Assembly: GCF_016424485.1 (NCBI RefSeq)
Contig: NZ_JAELUP010000008.1
Coordinates: forward strand, 1 to 64,000
DNA from: Paenibacillus roseus
Lineage (GTDB): Bacteria; Bacillota; Bacilli; Paenibacillales; Paenibacillaceae
DNA: 64,000 bases
Direction: 5' to 3'
The notes beneath the pieces were generated by a model. The model saw only the letters and a list, made by a program, of their open reading frames with translations. It was not told the DNA's origin and made no database searches. This document shows, in pieces, positions 34,423 to 42,717 of this stretch (the first letter of the stretch is position 1; each line of letters starts with the position of its first letter). Position numbers and translations under genes: made by a program.

Positions 34423-34904
34423 CAAGCCGTCTCTTGCGCAAGCTGGGAGGTGCAGTGTCCGCAGCGCGTAGCTTTAACCGGGATTTCCGACAGGCAGTAA
34501 GGGCACTCCTTGGTTGTCGGCTCCCCGTCCGTTACCGGCTCCTCTTTTTTGCGGTGGAGACTATTAATCGCCTTTACCAGGACAAAAATACAGAATGCGA
34601 CAATCATGAAGTTCAGTATAATGTTCACAAATTGCCCGTAAGCAATGACAGCGACTCCGGCTTCCGTCGCCTTGGTAAGGGATATATGCTTTCCGTCCAC
34701 CAAGGTTCTTTCCGGCTCCAGGCTAATATACAGGTCTGTAAAATTGACATTGCCAAGCAGCATCCCGATGGGTGGCATAATGATATCGTTGACCAGGGAG
34801 GTAACGATTTTGCCGAAGGCTCCCCCGATGATAACACCGACCGCCAGATCGATGACATTGCCGCGGACGGCAAATTCTTTGAATTCTTTTAACAGCTTGG
34901 CCAT
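34422..34904 (-). CDS. mscL: MscL large-conductance mechanosensitive channel with a C-terminal zinc ribbon
   Basis: A 160-aa channel that opens under membrane tension to release osmolytes. [20 protein letters not shown] and [20 protein letters not shown] are the amphipathic N-helix and TM1; TM2 is [20 protein letters not shown]. Unlike Bacillus MscL, the C-terminus adds a zinc ribbon ([20 protein letters not shown]). ATG 34904 with AAGGA 8 nt upstream is the start; the frame to 35042 is spurious. Operon with the NUDIX gene. Confidence 0.93.
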   Translation of the reverse strand: MAKLLKEFKEFAVRGNVIDLAVGVIIGGAFGKIVTSLVNDIIMPPIGMLLGNVNFTDLYISLEPERTLVDGKHISLTKATEAGVAVIAYGQFVNIILNFMIVAFCIFVLVKAINSLHRKKEEPVTDGEPTTKECPYCLSEIPVKATRCGHCTSQLAQETA

Positions 34905-35248
34905 AACGCATTCCTTCTTCCAGAAAAATAATAGACAGCCTAAAATGCAGCAGGCTGCAAGGTATAACCTAGCATCTACTATTATAACCGATTTTTGCAA
35001 CATCGGAACCGGAGAATTCATAGTTTTGTACGACTCGATCAAATTCCCGGATTGTCAACTTACCGGCCCTTACCGGTCCTTAAGTTGCAGAGTTCTTCCT
35101 TTCTGCATCTCCAGTCATTCGTCCACCTTTATAGCTGTGTATAAAGCCCTATGACTTTTTTCACTACAAATTAATTGAAAAAAAAGGTTTTATTGAAAAA
35201 TTGTCGAAATTCAAACCCATTGCGATTAGTGAGGTGGTGGAAAGGGAA

Positions 35249-36997
35249 ATGGGGAACTATTTCAACAATGGGGGCCTATTCTTCACCATGTTAACCTTGA
35301 CGATTAGCGCATTGGCATCCTTTACAATGTTCCAGCTTATCGGGAATTTATCACGGTCCGACTGCAGGAGCAGACTCCCTTGGATGTTTGGGGGGGCAGC
35401 CGTGTTCGGGCTTGGCCTGGCCGTCGTCAACTTTTTGGTGCTGCTTGCCTCCGATACGATGATTATTATTGACCGCCGTATGCTGCTGCTTCTTTTGATC
35501 GGCATTGGTATGACCTTTCTCTCCCTGTCTATCTATTTGAGCAGTCGGTCAATCATTTTCCGTGTCGTTCTATCTGGCTTGCTGCTTGCTGGGACCAACT
35601 GCGGAATGTTCTGCTACAGTGTCATGATAGCGCCGCTGGACCGCTTTGCGATGGATAAAGGTCTTGTTTTTCTGGCGTTATTGCTCAGCTGGGGGACGGC
35701 GTGCTGCGCTTTCTACTGGTTCGAACGGCGCAGCAGCAAGGAGCTGCTGACCAGCAGTCTCCTGCTTGGGACATCGGTTATGATCGTTCAGGGTCTGGGG
35801 CTCGAGGCTATCACGGTGGAATATACAGAAATTATGACGGCCGACCGGCTGAATGAAAATATGATGCTGCTCTCGGCGATGATGGGGGTAGCAACACTGC
35901 TTGTCATCGGCTGCAGTCTGATGATCGGCTATGCAAACCGGAGACTGGGACAGGCGGATGAGAAGTACAAGCTGCTTGTAGAAAATTCGTTGGATACGAT
36001 TGGGATCTTCAGTGAGGGAGAATGGAGGTATGTCAACCAATCCGGCATCCGCATGTTTGAGGCGAGCCATCAGGATGAGCTGCTGAACCGTTCCATATTC
36101 GACTTGCTCCATCCCAAGCATCATGTGGAAGTAAAGAAAAGGCTGGAGGAAGAGCGGGCCGACGGTTCCTTCGGGCCTGTCGAACAGGAATGGTATACGA
36201 TGGAAGGCAAGCTGATTCATACGGAGGTTTTAGAAACGCCGACCATGATGTCCGGCAAATTTGCTCTGCAAATTATTATTCGGGACATTTCCGAGCGGAA
36301 GAAAAATGAAGAACTGCTTATTAATTCCGAAAAGTTGTATGTCGCCGGTCAACTGGCCGCCGGAATTGCCCATGAGATTCGCAACCCGCTGACCTCGCTC
36401 AAAGGGTTCCTCCAACTGATTATGTCTGGCAAAAATACGAATCAGAATATCCAGGATATTATGAAATCGGAGTTGAACCGGATCGAATCCATCGTCAGCG
36501 AGATGCTCATGCTATCCAAACCGCAAGTATATGAGCTGAATATCAAGGATACACGTCAAATTATGAAGGATACGGTTACGCTGCTGGAGGCGCAGGCAAT
36601 CCTCTATGACATCGAACTGGAGGCCGAATATGATGAGGAAGCGCTGTGGATCTACGGCGTTGAAAATCAGATCAAGCAAGTGTTCATTAATGTCATTAAA
36701 AATGCGATCGAGGCGATGATGGACGGGGGCAAAATTAAGATTCGTTGCTTTCTTGAAGGACACGAGGTCAAAGTGCAAATTCGGGATCAAGGCCCCGGCA
36801 TTAATAAAGAAATGCTTTCCAAAATGGGACAACCTTTTTATACAACCAAAGACAAAGGGACCGGATTGGGTTTGATGATTAGTTATAAAATTGTAGATAA
36901 TCATCAAGGCCGTATTGAGGCTAACAGCGAGATTGGCATCGGAACGACGCTGATTATCGCGCTTCCGTATACGGAAGGGGGAGAAATAAAAGTCTGA
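35249..36997 (+). CDS. Sensor histidine kinase with a degenerate MHYT-type membrane domain
   Basis: A 582-aa kinase. Seven membrane helices (~1-225) are laid out like MHYT sensors, but the MHYT motifs are replaced (e.g. GLAVVNFLVLL, GMFCYSVMIA), so metal-binding His residues are missing. A PAS domain (~250-355), a HisKA domain with HEIRNPLTSLKGFL (~385), and HATPase_c (NAIEAMMDGG, DQGPGINKEML, GTGLGLMISYKIV) follow. The last part resembles Bacillus Kin-type sporulation kinases. Start could be TTG 35201; ATG 35249 places the first helix near the N-terminus as usual. No response regulator is adjacent. Confidence 0.87.
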   Translation: MGNYFNNGGLFFTMLTLTISALASFTMFQLIGNLSRSDCRSRLPWMFGGAAVFGLGLAVVNFLVLLASDTMIIIDRRMLLLLLIGIGMTFLSLSIYLSSRSIIFRVVLSGLLLAGTNCGMFCYSVMIAPLDRFAMDKGLVFLALLLSWGTACCAFYWFERRSSKELLTSSLLLGTSVMIVQGLGLEAITVEYTEIMTADRLNENMMLLSAMMGVATLLVIGCSLMIGYANRRLGQADEKYKLLVENSLDTIGIFSEGEWRYVNQSGIRMFEASHQDELLNRSIFDLLHPKHHVEVKKRLEEERADGSFGPVEQEWYTMEGKLIHTEVLETPTMMSGKFALQIIIRDISERKKNEELLINSEKLYVAGQLAAGIAHEIRNPLTSLKGFLQLIMSGKNTNQNIQDIMKSELNRIESIVSEMLMLSKPQVYELNIKDTRQIMKDTVTLLEAQAILYDIELEAEYDEEALWIYGVENQIKQVFINVIKNAIEAMMDGGKIKIRCFLEGHEVKVQIRDQGPGINKEMLSKMGQPFYTTKDKGTGLGLMISYKIVDNHQGRIEANSEIGIGTTLIIALPYTEGGEIKV

Positions 36998-37043
36998 AAT
37001 GAGTTATAATAAGAGCCAGGAAGACTAACAGGAGGTTTATCGT

Positions 37044-38093
37044 ATGACAATCGGAGCCCGAGTGCTGAAAACCGGACTGGCGGTTGCCCTGGCGATATTT
37101 GTAAGCGATCTGCTCGGCTTCAGCTCCCCGCTTATTGCAGCGGTCGCGGCGATCTTCACGATTCAGCCGTCCATATACCGGTCATGGAAACAAATACTTG
37201 ACCAGCTTCAAGCCAACCTGATCGGTGCGGCGATTGCGCTCGCAGCGGTTTATCTCATTGGCAGCACAGCCATTGCGGTCGGGCTGGTATGTATTCTGGT
37301 CATTATAATTACCATTCGTCTCAAGATGGAGAGCGCCATCGGTTTGACCCTTGTAACGGTGGTAGCTGTAATGGAAGCTCATTCAGGTGGATGGTGGTAC
37401 GCCCTATTACGCCTGGCTATGGTGCTGACAGGGATGGGGGCAGCCTTTGCGGTTAATGTTCTGCTGTTCCCGCCGCGCCCAAGACGGCAGTTCAATGAGC
37501 ATGTACATGAGGCTTTTAATCAGATGTCTCTGCTGCTGCGAACGGCAATCTCCAACGAGATGAAGGAGCAAATTTACAGTAATGAAAAAGAACTGCTTCA
37601 TACGACGCTGCGAAAGCTGGATGAACGGTACAGACTTTTTGAAGAAGAACGCGCAGTGACTGCCAGCAGCAAGCAGAGCAGGGGTCGGCAACTGCTAGTT
37701 TCCAAGCAAATGATCAAGTCTCTGCAAAAGGGGATGGAATTGCTGGAAGTTATTGAGGAGCATTACTTCCGCGCTTCGGGGTCGGACGCATGGGACTCCC
37801 GATTTGACCGCCAAATTGAGGCCTGGACCAAATACCATGAGCAAATTCTGCTCAAGGCAGAAGGTAAAATGAAATCAGGGGTTGCAATCATTCCCAACCA
37901 GCAAGAGGATAACAGCTTTAGCTCTGAACTGATTGCGTTTATTCATAACCAGCCGGATCAATGCAGGCCTTTTGTATTTGTCGGTGCAACCTTGATGGAA
38001 TATGCGTATCATCTGCGCAGACTGGATAAGCTGATTGAACAGGTCAGCCAGCGTGAATCGTCCGAGGAAGACTTGTTGTTTGGATACAAGTGA
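37044..38093 (+). CDS. Aromatic acid exporter family (ArAE/FUSC-like) membrane protein
   Basis: A 349-aa protein. Five to six N-terminal helices (VLKTGLAVALAIFVSDLLG, SPLIAAVAAIFTIQPSIYRS, IGLTLVTVVAVMEAHSGGWW) match the ArAE_1/DUF939 family; the C-terminal half (~145-349) is cytoplasmic and helical. Substrate unknown. GGAGG precedes ATG 37044. Follows the kinase gene by 46 nt and ends at its own terminator. Confidence 0.85.
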   Translation: MTIGARVLKTGLAVALAIFVSDLLGFSSPLIAAVAAIFTIQPSIYRSWKQILDQLQANLIGAAIALAAVYLIGSTAIAVGLVCILVIIITIRLKMESAIGLTLVTVVAVMEAHSGGWWYALLRLAMVLTGMGAAFAVNVLLFPPRPRRQFNEHVHEAFNQMSLLLRTAISNEMKEQIYSNEKELLHTTLRKLDERYRLFEEERAVTASSKQSRGRQLLVSKQMIKSLQKGMELLEVIEEHYFRASGSDAWDSRFDRQIEAWTKYHEQILLKAEGKMKSGVAIIPNQQEDNSFSSELIAFIHNQPDQCRPFVFVGATLMEYAYHLRRLDKLIEQVSQRESSEEDLLFGYK

Positions 38094-38109
38094 AATCATG
38101 GAACAAAGC

Positions 38110-38146
38110 AACCCCGAAAACTCGTACTCAAGACGGTTTCGGGGTT
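38110..38146. terminator. Bidirectional terminator
   Basis: AACCCCGAAA (38110-38119) / TTTCGGGGTT (38137-38146), between convergent genes ending at 38093 and 38152. Confidence 0.75.
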
Positions 38147-38151
38147 CATTA

Positions 38152-38436
38152 TTAACGGTCGCCCCGTATTAGATGGCGGCGCGGATGGGTGATTTTAATT
38201 TCTTTCTCGGAATCCTTTTTCGGCACCAGGCGCGGATCTGTCTCCCCGTCATGATGATTGTCAAATGAATACTGCGTCAGTTTCCATTCTGTAGAACCTA
38301 AAATGAGGTCAGCTGGGAAGGTTTCACCGCGATTCAATTCCTCTTCCCGTCCGGCCTCGTTCTCATAGACGCCGTCCACTTTGACTTTTTCTCCAGTAAC
38401 CGGCTCCATATCATAATGATTCGCCTTTTTGCTCAT
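38152..38436 (-). CDS. Small hypothetical protein, YjzC-like pattern
   Basis: A 94-aa hydrophilic protein. The central part (KVDGVYENEAGREEELNRGE, TFPADLILGSTEWKL) resembles the YjzC-type small proteins of Bacilli, where a PxDGxY start and GExFP follow. The C-terminus is basic (HPRRHLIRGDR). GGAGG is found just before the ATG at 38436. Function unknown. Confidence 0.6.
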   Translation of the reverse strand: MSKKANHYDMEPVTGEKVKVDGVYENEAGREEELNRGETFPADLILGSTEWKLTQYSFDNHHDGETDPRLVPKKDSEKEIKITHPRRHLIRGDR

Positions 38437-38469
38437 GACGGCCTCCTTATGGATAAAATAAAATCCGCT

Positions 38470-38613
38470 TTATAAGCCATGCTTGCGAACAGCAGAACTG
38501 TCAGCTTCAGACTGCAGGCGATTGGCCTCTTCCTTGCTAGCCTGATTGCGGTCAGCCAGTGATTGAGCTTTGCTGGCAGCTTGCTGCTTTCCGGATGGGA
38601 ATGTGCCTGACAT
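38470..38613 (-). CDS. Small hydrophilic protein, 47 aa
   Basis: Reads MSGTFPSGKQQAASKAQSLA ... ADSSAVRKHGL, rich in Ala, Ser, Gln and Lys, with no hydrophobic segment. ATG 38613 has GGAGGAG with 6-nt spacing, a strong site. An overlapping frame at 38433-38618 has no such support. The composition recalls small spore proteins, but no family signature is visible. It is transcribed in the same direction as the 94-aa gene downstream. Confidence 0.6.
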   Translation of the reverse strand: MSGTFPSGKQQAASKAQSLADRNQASKEEANRLQSEADSSAVRKHGL

Positions 38614-38712
38614 GCCAATCTCCTCCTTCAGTTAGGAATTATGCTTATATTTAATTGCTTCTATAGCGTTCCACAAGGTGGGCCTGTCTATGTACGGGAA
38701 GGGGTGGCAGTT

Positions 38713-39315
38713 TCAAGTCTGAAATCGCATCTCCAAACGTTTGCCAAGCAGCCACATCAGGAACAGGCATGAAACGGCCAGGACAATTCGCCATGGCGCA
38801 TCGAACACATTCGCGATATTGAAGCTTAGCAAGGAAACGCTTGTAATCATAACACCTTTGCCCATTAAAATTGCAGTCGCAAATGTACGCATCGGAACTG
38901 TTGTCAAGCCGGATGCGATGTTGATTAAAACCGATGGAGAGAACGGGAAGCAGGCGAGCAGGAAAATAGGGGTAAATCCGCGACTTTCAATCCAGTCAAA
39001 AAATCGGGCGCTTGCCGGAAATTTTCGCTGCAGCCACTTTCTAAATCCGCCCCCGAGCTTGCGGGAAAGCCAAAATATGAGGATACAGCCGCTGCTGACG
39101 CCGATCCATGAATACAGAATGCCAGGCCCAAGCCCATAAATATTTGCGTTTGCGGCAATAAGAAGCAGCAAAGGCAGAAACGGCAACAATGACTCCAAAA
39201 AAGGCGCTGCGATGCCAGGGATTGGCCCGAGCGCCGAGAAGCTTTCTAAATACCCTTGCAATTGCTCCGGTTTCATGTGCTGAATATTATCGGTCCACTC
39301 TTTAAATTGACTCAC
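38713..39315 (-). CDS. TVP38/TMEM64 (DedA-like) membrane protein
   Basis: A 200-aa membrane protein with about five hydrophobic segments. The signature region is WLSRKLGGGFRKWLQRKFPA and FTPIFLLACFPFSPSVLINI, as in the VTT/TVP38 domain. Possible role in lipid scrambling or transport, by family. GTG 39315 with GGAG ~11 nt upstream. Lies 30 nt downstream of the MFS gene on the same strand, likely one operon. Confidence 0.85.
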   Translation of the reverse strand: MSQFKEWTDNIQHMKPEQLQGYLESFSALGPIPGIAAPFLESLLPFLPLLLLIAANANIYGLGPGILYSWIGVSSGCILIFWLSRKLGGGFRKWLQRKFPASARFFDWIESRGFTPIFLLACFPFSPSVLINIASGLTTVPMRTFATAILMGKGVMITSVSLLSFNIANVFDAPWRIVLAVSCLFLMWLLGKRLEMRFQT

Positions 39316-39345
39316 GCCGATCTAGCTCCAATTCTCCTTTTAATT

Positions 39346-40539
39346 TTACCTTTGCTGGCCTTCGAAAGCCCGGAAAGGAAACCATAAATAAAACAGGCCG
39401 ATAATGCCAAACAAAATAGCGCTGATTAAAACGACGGACGTCTCTCCGTTGGCTGAAGCCAGCATACCGCCCAGGACAGGGCCGATCATCACACCGACGC
39501 CTTCAATAGTGGAGAAGACGCCCCAGCCGAGACCTTGCTGAGATGGCGGGACATAGGAAGCCAGCAGTGCGTTCCAGGCGGGGAGCAGCGTAGCATAGGA
39601 CAGCCCCAATATGGCGGCAAGTACAATACATTCCCAAATCGGCGGTTTCAAGGTCAGCATGTAGACGGTAATTGCGAAGAGCGAGAATCCGATCACCAGA
39701 AACCACTTTTTGCCCCCAAGCCGATCTGCCAGTCGCCCCATAGGCATAAGGCCAAGGACGGTGCACAAACCGCCTGCCATCAAAATAAATGAATATTGAG
39801 TATTTGTGATACCTAGCTGCTTGTCTGCAAAGCTGGGCAGAATCGGGACGAGCATACTGGCTCCTGTGGTTTGCAATATCATGCCAGGCAGCAGCAGCTT
39901 CATCTGCTTGAGCTTCTCCTTCAATATCGCAACCTGTTCTTTGAACGGGATCTGCTGGACTTTGCGAAGCGTCTTGTTGTTGATCAGGAGCGCCAGCAGC
40001 CATGCCAGCAGGGAAAGCGCAACAAGCAGATAAAAGGTGAAGAGCGGATTGAAATCCAGCAGCATATTGCATACGACCGGCCCTGCTCCAAGCCCGATAA
40101 ACCAGAGCGTGTATAGATAACCCATTTGGGTCGCGCGATGCTCCTCGGTCACCTTGGTCAGACAGACAATCCATACCGGCGAGATGCCGATCCCGTAAAT
40201 CGCAGAAGCGGCGATAAATAAAATTGGAATGCCTGCGTATCCCAATAGAATGACGCCTGCCAGACATATAAGCAATCCTAGATGCACTACGAACCTTACG
40301 GAGAACCGATCCAGCAAATAGCCGATCATCAACTTAAGACCCGTATCCGTCAAGTAGTGCGCCGTAATGGCAATTCCGATAATGTCCAGCGATAGACCAA
40401 GCTGTTTCTCCCCGTAAATCGGTAAAAAGCTGATCAGCATGGCTCCCCGGACAAATTCGACGAGCAGCACAATAGCGGACAGCAGCAGCATTTCAGGCCC
40501 AAACCAGCTGTTGCGTTGAAATTTCAGCAATTTCAGCAT
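39346..40539 (-). CDS. Major facilitator superfamily transporter
   Basis: A 397-aa transporter with 12 predicted helices. Typical MFS elements: DTGLKLMIGYLLDRFSVRFV between TM2 and TM3, and GLMPMGRLADRLGGKKWFLV in the second half. ATG 40539 has AAAGGAG 10 nt upstream and begins MLKLLKFQRNSWFGPEMLLL; the longer frame to 40587 has no ribosome site. Substrate unknown. Upstream of the TVP38 gene. Confidence 0.87.
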   Translation of the reverse strand: MLKLLKFQRNSWFGPEMLLLSAIVLLVEFVRGAMLISFLPIYGEKQLGLSLDIIGIAITAHYLTDTGLKLMIGYLLDRFSVRFVVHLGLLICLAGVILLGYAGIPILFIAASAIYGIGISPVWIVCLTKVTEEHRATQMGYLYTLWFIGLGAGPVVCNMLLDFNPLFTFYLLVALSLLAWLLALLINNKTLRKVQQIPFKEQVAILKEKLKQMKLLLPGMILQTTGASMLVPILPSFADKQLGITNTQYSFILMAGGLCTVLGLMPMGRLADRLGGKKWFLVIGFSLFAITVYMLTLKPPIWECIVLAAILGLSYATLLPAWNALLASYVPPSQQGLGWGVFSTIEGVGVMIGPVLGGMLASANGETSVVLISAILFGIIGLFYLWFPFRAFEGQQR

Positions 40540-40851
40540 AAGAAAAGAACTCCTTTGTCTAGAGGAGCGATCTGTCAGGCTCCCCACGGTTTTATAAAAC
40601 GTATCCCTTTTCTTATTAGTTTCACCACTATCCGCAATTTTTAAGAGCTGCTTTCCGAAACAGGTTCATGAAAATTTAACTCCGCAAGACCTAGCGAGAT
40701 TTTCTCTATATTCATAGACTATTAATAGAGTATAATTGAATAACATGGATGGTGAAAAGAGGCTGGCATGACTGTAATTCGCGCCATTATATTGCCACGA
40801 TCCATTTGCAGCCCGTTTTTGATATCAATCTCAAAAGCAAAGGAGTAGAGG
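40540..40851. other. Divergent intergenic region between MFS and aldo/keto reductase genes
   Basis: No gene seen. TATAAT occurs at ~40730 on the plus strand within AATAGAGTATAATTG and may serve the reductase gene. The rest shows nothing notable. Confidence 0.4.
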
Positions 40852-41832
40852 ATGAACATGCAATATACAACATTAGGCCGATCCGGCTTAAAGGTAAGCC
40901 GTCTTTGTTTGGGAACGATGAATTTTGGAGTGGATACGTCCGAAGAAGAAGCTTTCCGCATTATGGATGCGGCTTTGGATGCGGGCATTAACTTTTTTGA
41001 TACGGCGAATGTATATGGCTGGAAAGAGAACTCCGGCAAGACTGAGAAAATAATAGGACGCTGGTTCAAGCAGGGCGGCGGCCGCCGTGACAGAACCGTA
41101 CTGGCAACCAAGTTTTACAATGATATGTTTGACAAGAATGACGGGCCGAACAGCGGCCCGGGCTTGTCCGCGTACAAGCTGCGCAGACATCTGGAAGGTT
41201 CCTTGAAACGGTTGAAGACAGACCATATCGAGCTTTACCAGATGCATCACATTGATCGCAACGTCAATTGGAACGAGCTTTGGAGTGCATTCGAAATTGC
41301 TGCGGGACAAGGAAAGATCGGCTATGTCGGCTCCAGCAACTTTGCGGGTTGGGATTTGGCAGTGGCGCAGGGCGAGGCGAAGGCGCGCGGTCATCTTGGC
41401 CTTGTGTCCGAGCAGCATAAATATAATTTGCTGTGCAGGCTGCCTGAGCTGGAAGTGCTTCCGGCTGCCGAGAATCTCGGCATCGGCATTATCCCGTGGG
41501 GCCCGCTTGACGGAGGATTGCTGGCAGGCAACCATCGCGGAGGCGGAGGCCGGAGAAGCGGCGACAAAGATCGGCTGGATAAACACGCGACGCAACTTGA
41601 AGCGTTCAGCCAGCTCTGTGACGAATTGGGCGAGCGTGAGGATACGGTAGCGCTGGCCTGGTTGCTGGCGAATCCGGCTGTCACGGCTCCCATTATCGGG
41701 GCTCGCACATTGGAGCAGTTTGAGCGTTCGCTCAAAGCGGTTGAGCTGCAATTGGACGAGCAAGTCCTGAAGCGCCTGGATGAAATATTCCCAGGCCCGG
41801 GAGGCGCAGCGCCAAATGCTTACGCTTGGTAA
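40852..41832 (+). CDS. Aldo/keto reductase
   Basis: A 326-aa NADPH-dependent oxidoreductase with a TIM barrel. MQYTTLGRSGLKVSRLCLGT is the family start; the tetrad is visible as Asp/Tyr in FFDTANVYGWKE, Lys in TVLATKF and His in LYQMHHIDR. Cofactor-binding elements are VGSSNFAGWD and TAPIIGARTLEQFERSL. AAAGGAG with 6-nt spacing precedes ATG 40852. Substrate unknown. Confidence 0.93.
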   Translation: MNMQYTTLGRSGLKVSRLCLGTMNFGVDTSEEEAFRIMDAALDAGINFFDTANVYGWKENSGKTEKIIGRWFKQGGGRRDRTVLATKFYNDMFDKNDGPNSGPGLSAYKLRRHLEGSLKRLKTDHIELYQMHHIDRNVNWNELWSAFEIAAGQGKIGYVGSSNFAGWDLAVAQGEAKARGHLGLVSEQHKYNLLCRLPELEVLPAAENLGIGIIPWGPLDGGLLAGNHRGGGGRRSGDKDRLDKHATQLEAFSQLCDELGEREDTVALAWLLANPAVTAPIIGARTLEQFERSLKAVELQLDEQVLKRLDEIFPGPGGAAPNAYAW

Positions 41833-41959
41833 ATGAAATAAAGCGCCAGCCCCTTCTGGGCAGGGGAATATATCCCGATGGGCTTGTATGTCTGCTGTAC
41901 TCATAAACAAAAAGATGCCGTAAACTCCGAATCAGTCGGAGTTTACGGCTTTTGCCAAT

Positions 41960-42460
41960 TTATTTATTAAAATTGCGGTAATTACTCTCCAATTGCACGA
42001 AATCATTTGATACTCGACTATAAAAGGCATCCCCTTTGAGAACAGCTTGATACAATTCATACGCCCTTTTACGTAATGCTTCCTGGTGCTCGACAATAAA
42101 CCTGTATTCTTTTTCAAGCAATGCCTTGTAATGAATTTCTTCGAAGCTAAAATCCATACGCTCAATTTCGGTTTGAATAATGGGGAACATATTATTCAGG
42201 TGCACTACCGACAACTTTTAGGTTTCATCTTTACCATACACCTTAAAAATGGTCCTATTAGAATTTTTAATACGATCATATTTATGCGATTTATACGACG
42301 ACAACGGAGCAAAATACTGATGTACGCCGATGTTAATCAGCACCCCAATATGCGGCTTTGCCCGATACGGGTAATTGGACTGTATATTGGGTTCAATTGT
42401 ATGTAAAAATTGCAAATAAATATCCGTTATACGATAAAATTGTATTTTCTCCTGTATCAT
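41960..42460 (-). pseudogene. toxN: ToxN/AbiQ-like type III toxin with an in-frame stop codon
   Basis: From ATG 42460 (AGGGGAGA upstream) the frame reads MIQEKIQFYRITDIYLQFLH ... IGVHQYFAPLSSYKSHKYDR ... FKVYGKDET, then TAA (42220-42218). It goes on in the same frame: KLSVVHLNNMFPIIQTEIER ... ALLEKEYRFIVEHQEALRKR ... NYRNFNK. Together ~165 aa with the order of motifs known in ToxN/AbiQ endoribonucleases (Y-APLSSxK, then a NLxxMxPI segment and a C-terminal helix pair). One nonsense codon splits it. An RNA antitoxin-like repeat and terminator lie upstream. Confidence 0.75.
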
Positions 42461-42482
42461 CAACCTGTCTCCCCTTAACAAA

Positions 42483-42558
42483 AAGAGCAGTGGATTGATC
42501 CACCGCTCTTCTGTCGCGCTTATGGTGGCGAAACACCAAGAGAACATTAATTATTGTA
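42483..42558 (-). ncRNA. toxI: ToxI-like RNA antitoxin with terminator
   Basis: On the minus strand a unit GGTGTTTCGCCACCATAAGC (from 42537) followed by GCGACAGAAGAG resembles the pseudoknot repeat of ToxI RNAs (GGTG-loop-CACC, then AAG and GC-rich and AGAA elements). Only one clear unit is seen. It is followed by a terminator (42510-42499 with 42494-42483, then T5) placed directly before toxN, the standard ToxIN arrangement. Confidence 0.6.
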
Positions 42559-42592
42559 TGTTTATCTTATCAAAACACATACAATTAAGAAA
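42553..42592 (-). promoter_or_regulatory. Promoter of the ToxI-like RNA, flanked by an inverted repeat
   Basis: On the minus strand TTTCTT (42592-42587), 17-bp spacer and extended -10 TGATAAGAT (42572-42564). A perfect 8-bp inverted repeat, ATTGTATG (42553-42560) and CATACAAT (42578-42585), surrounds the -10 and may be an operator. Confidence 0.55.
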
Positions 42593-42683
42593 AAAGGGCA
42601 TTTAGTTTCTTGAATTTTGACCTAGAGGTATTGTTGTTGAATCAATCGATTTTCATCGTAAAATTTCTCCCGCTGATGTTTTT

Positions 42684-42715
42684 ATCATTAAAGGACAGCA
42701 CAGCCGATTATGCCT
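42684..42715. repeat. Dispersed hairpin repeat, partial copy
   Basis: TTAAAGGACAGCACAGCCGA followed by TTATGCCT corresponds to the core and 3' part of the element at 28691. It ends at the ilvA stop codon. Confidence 0.5.
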
Positions 42716-42717
42716 AT

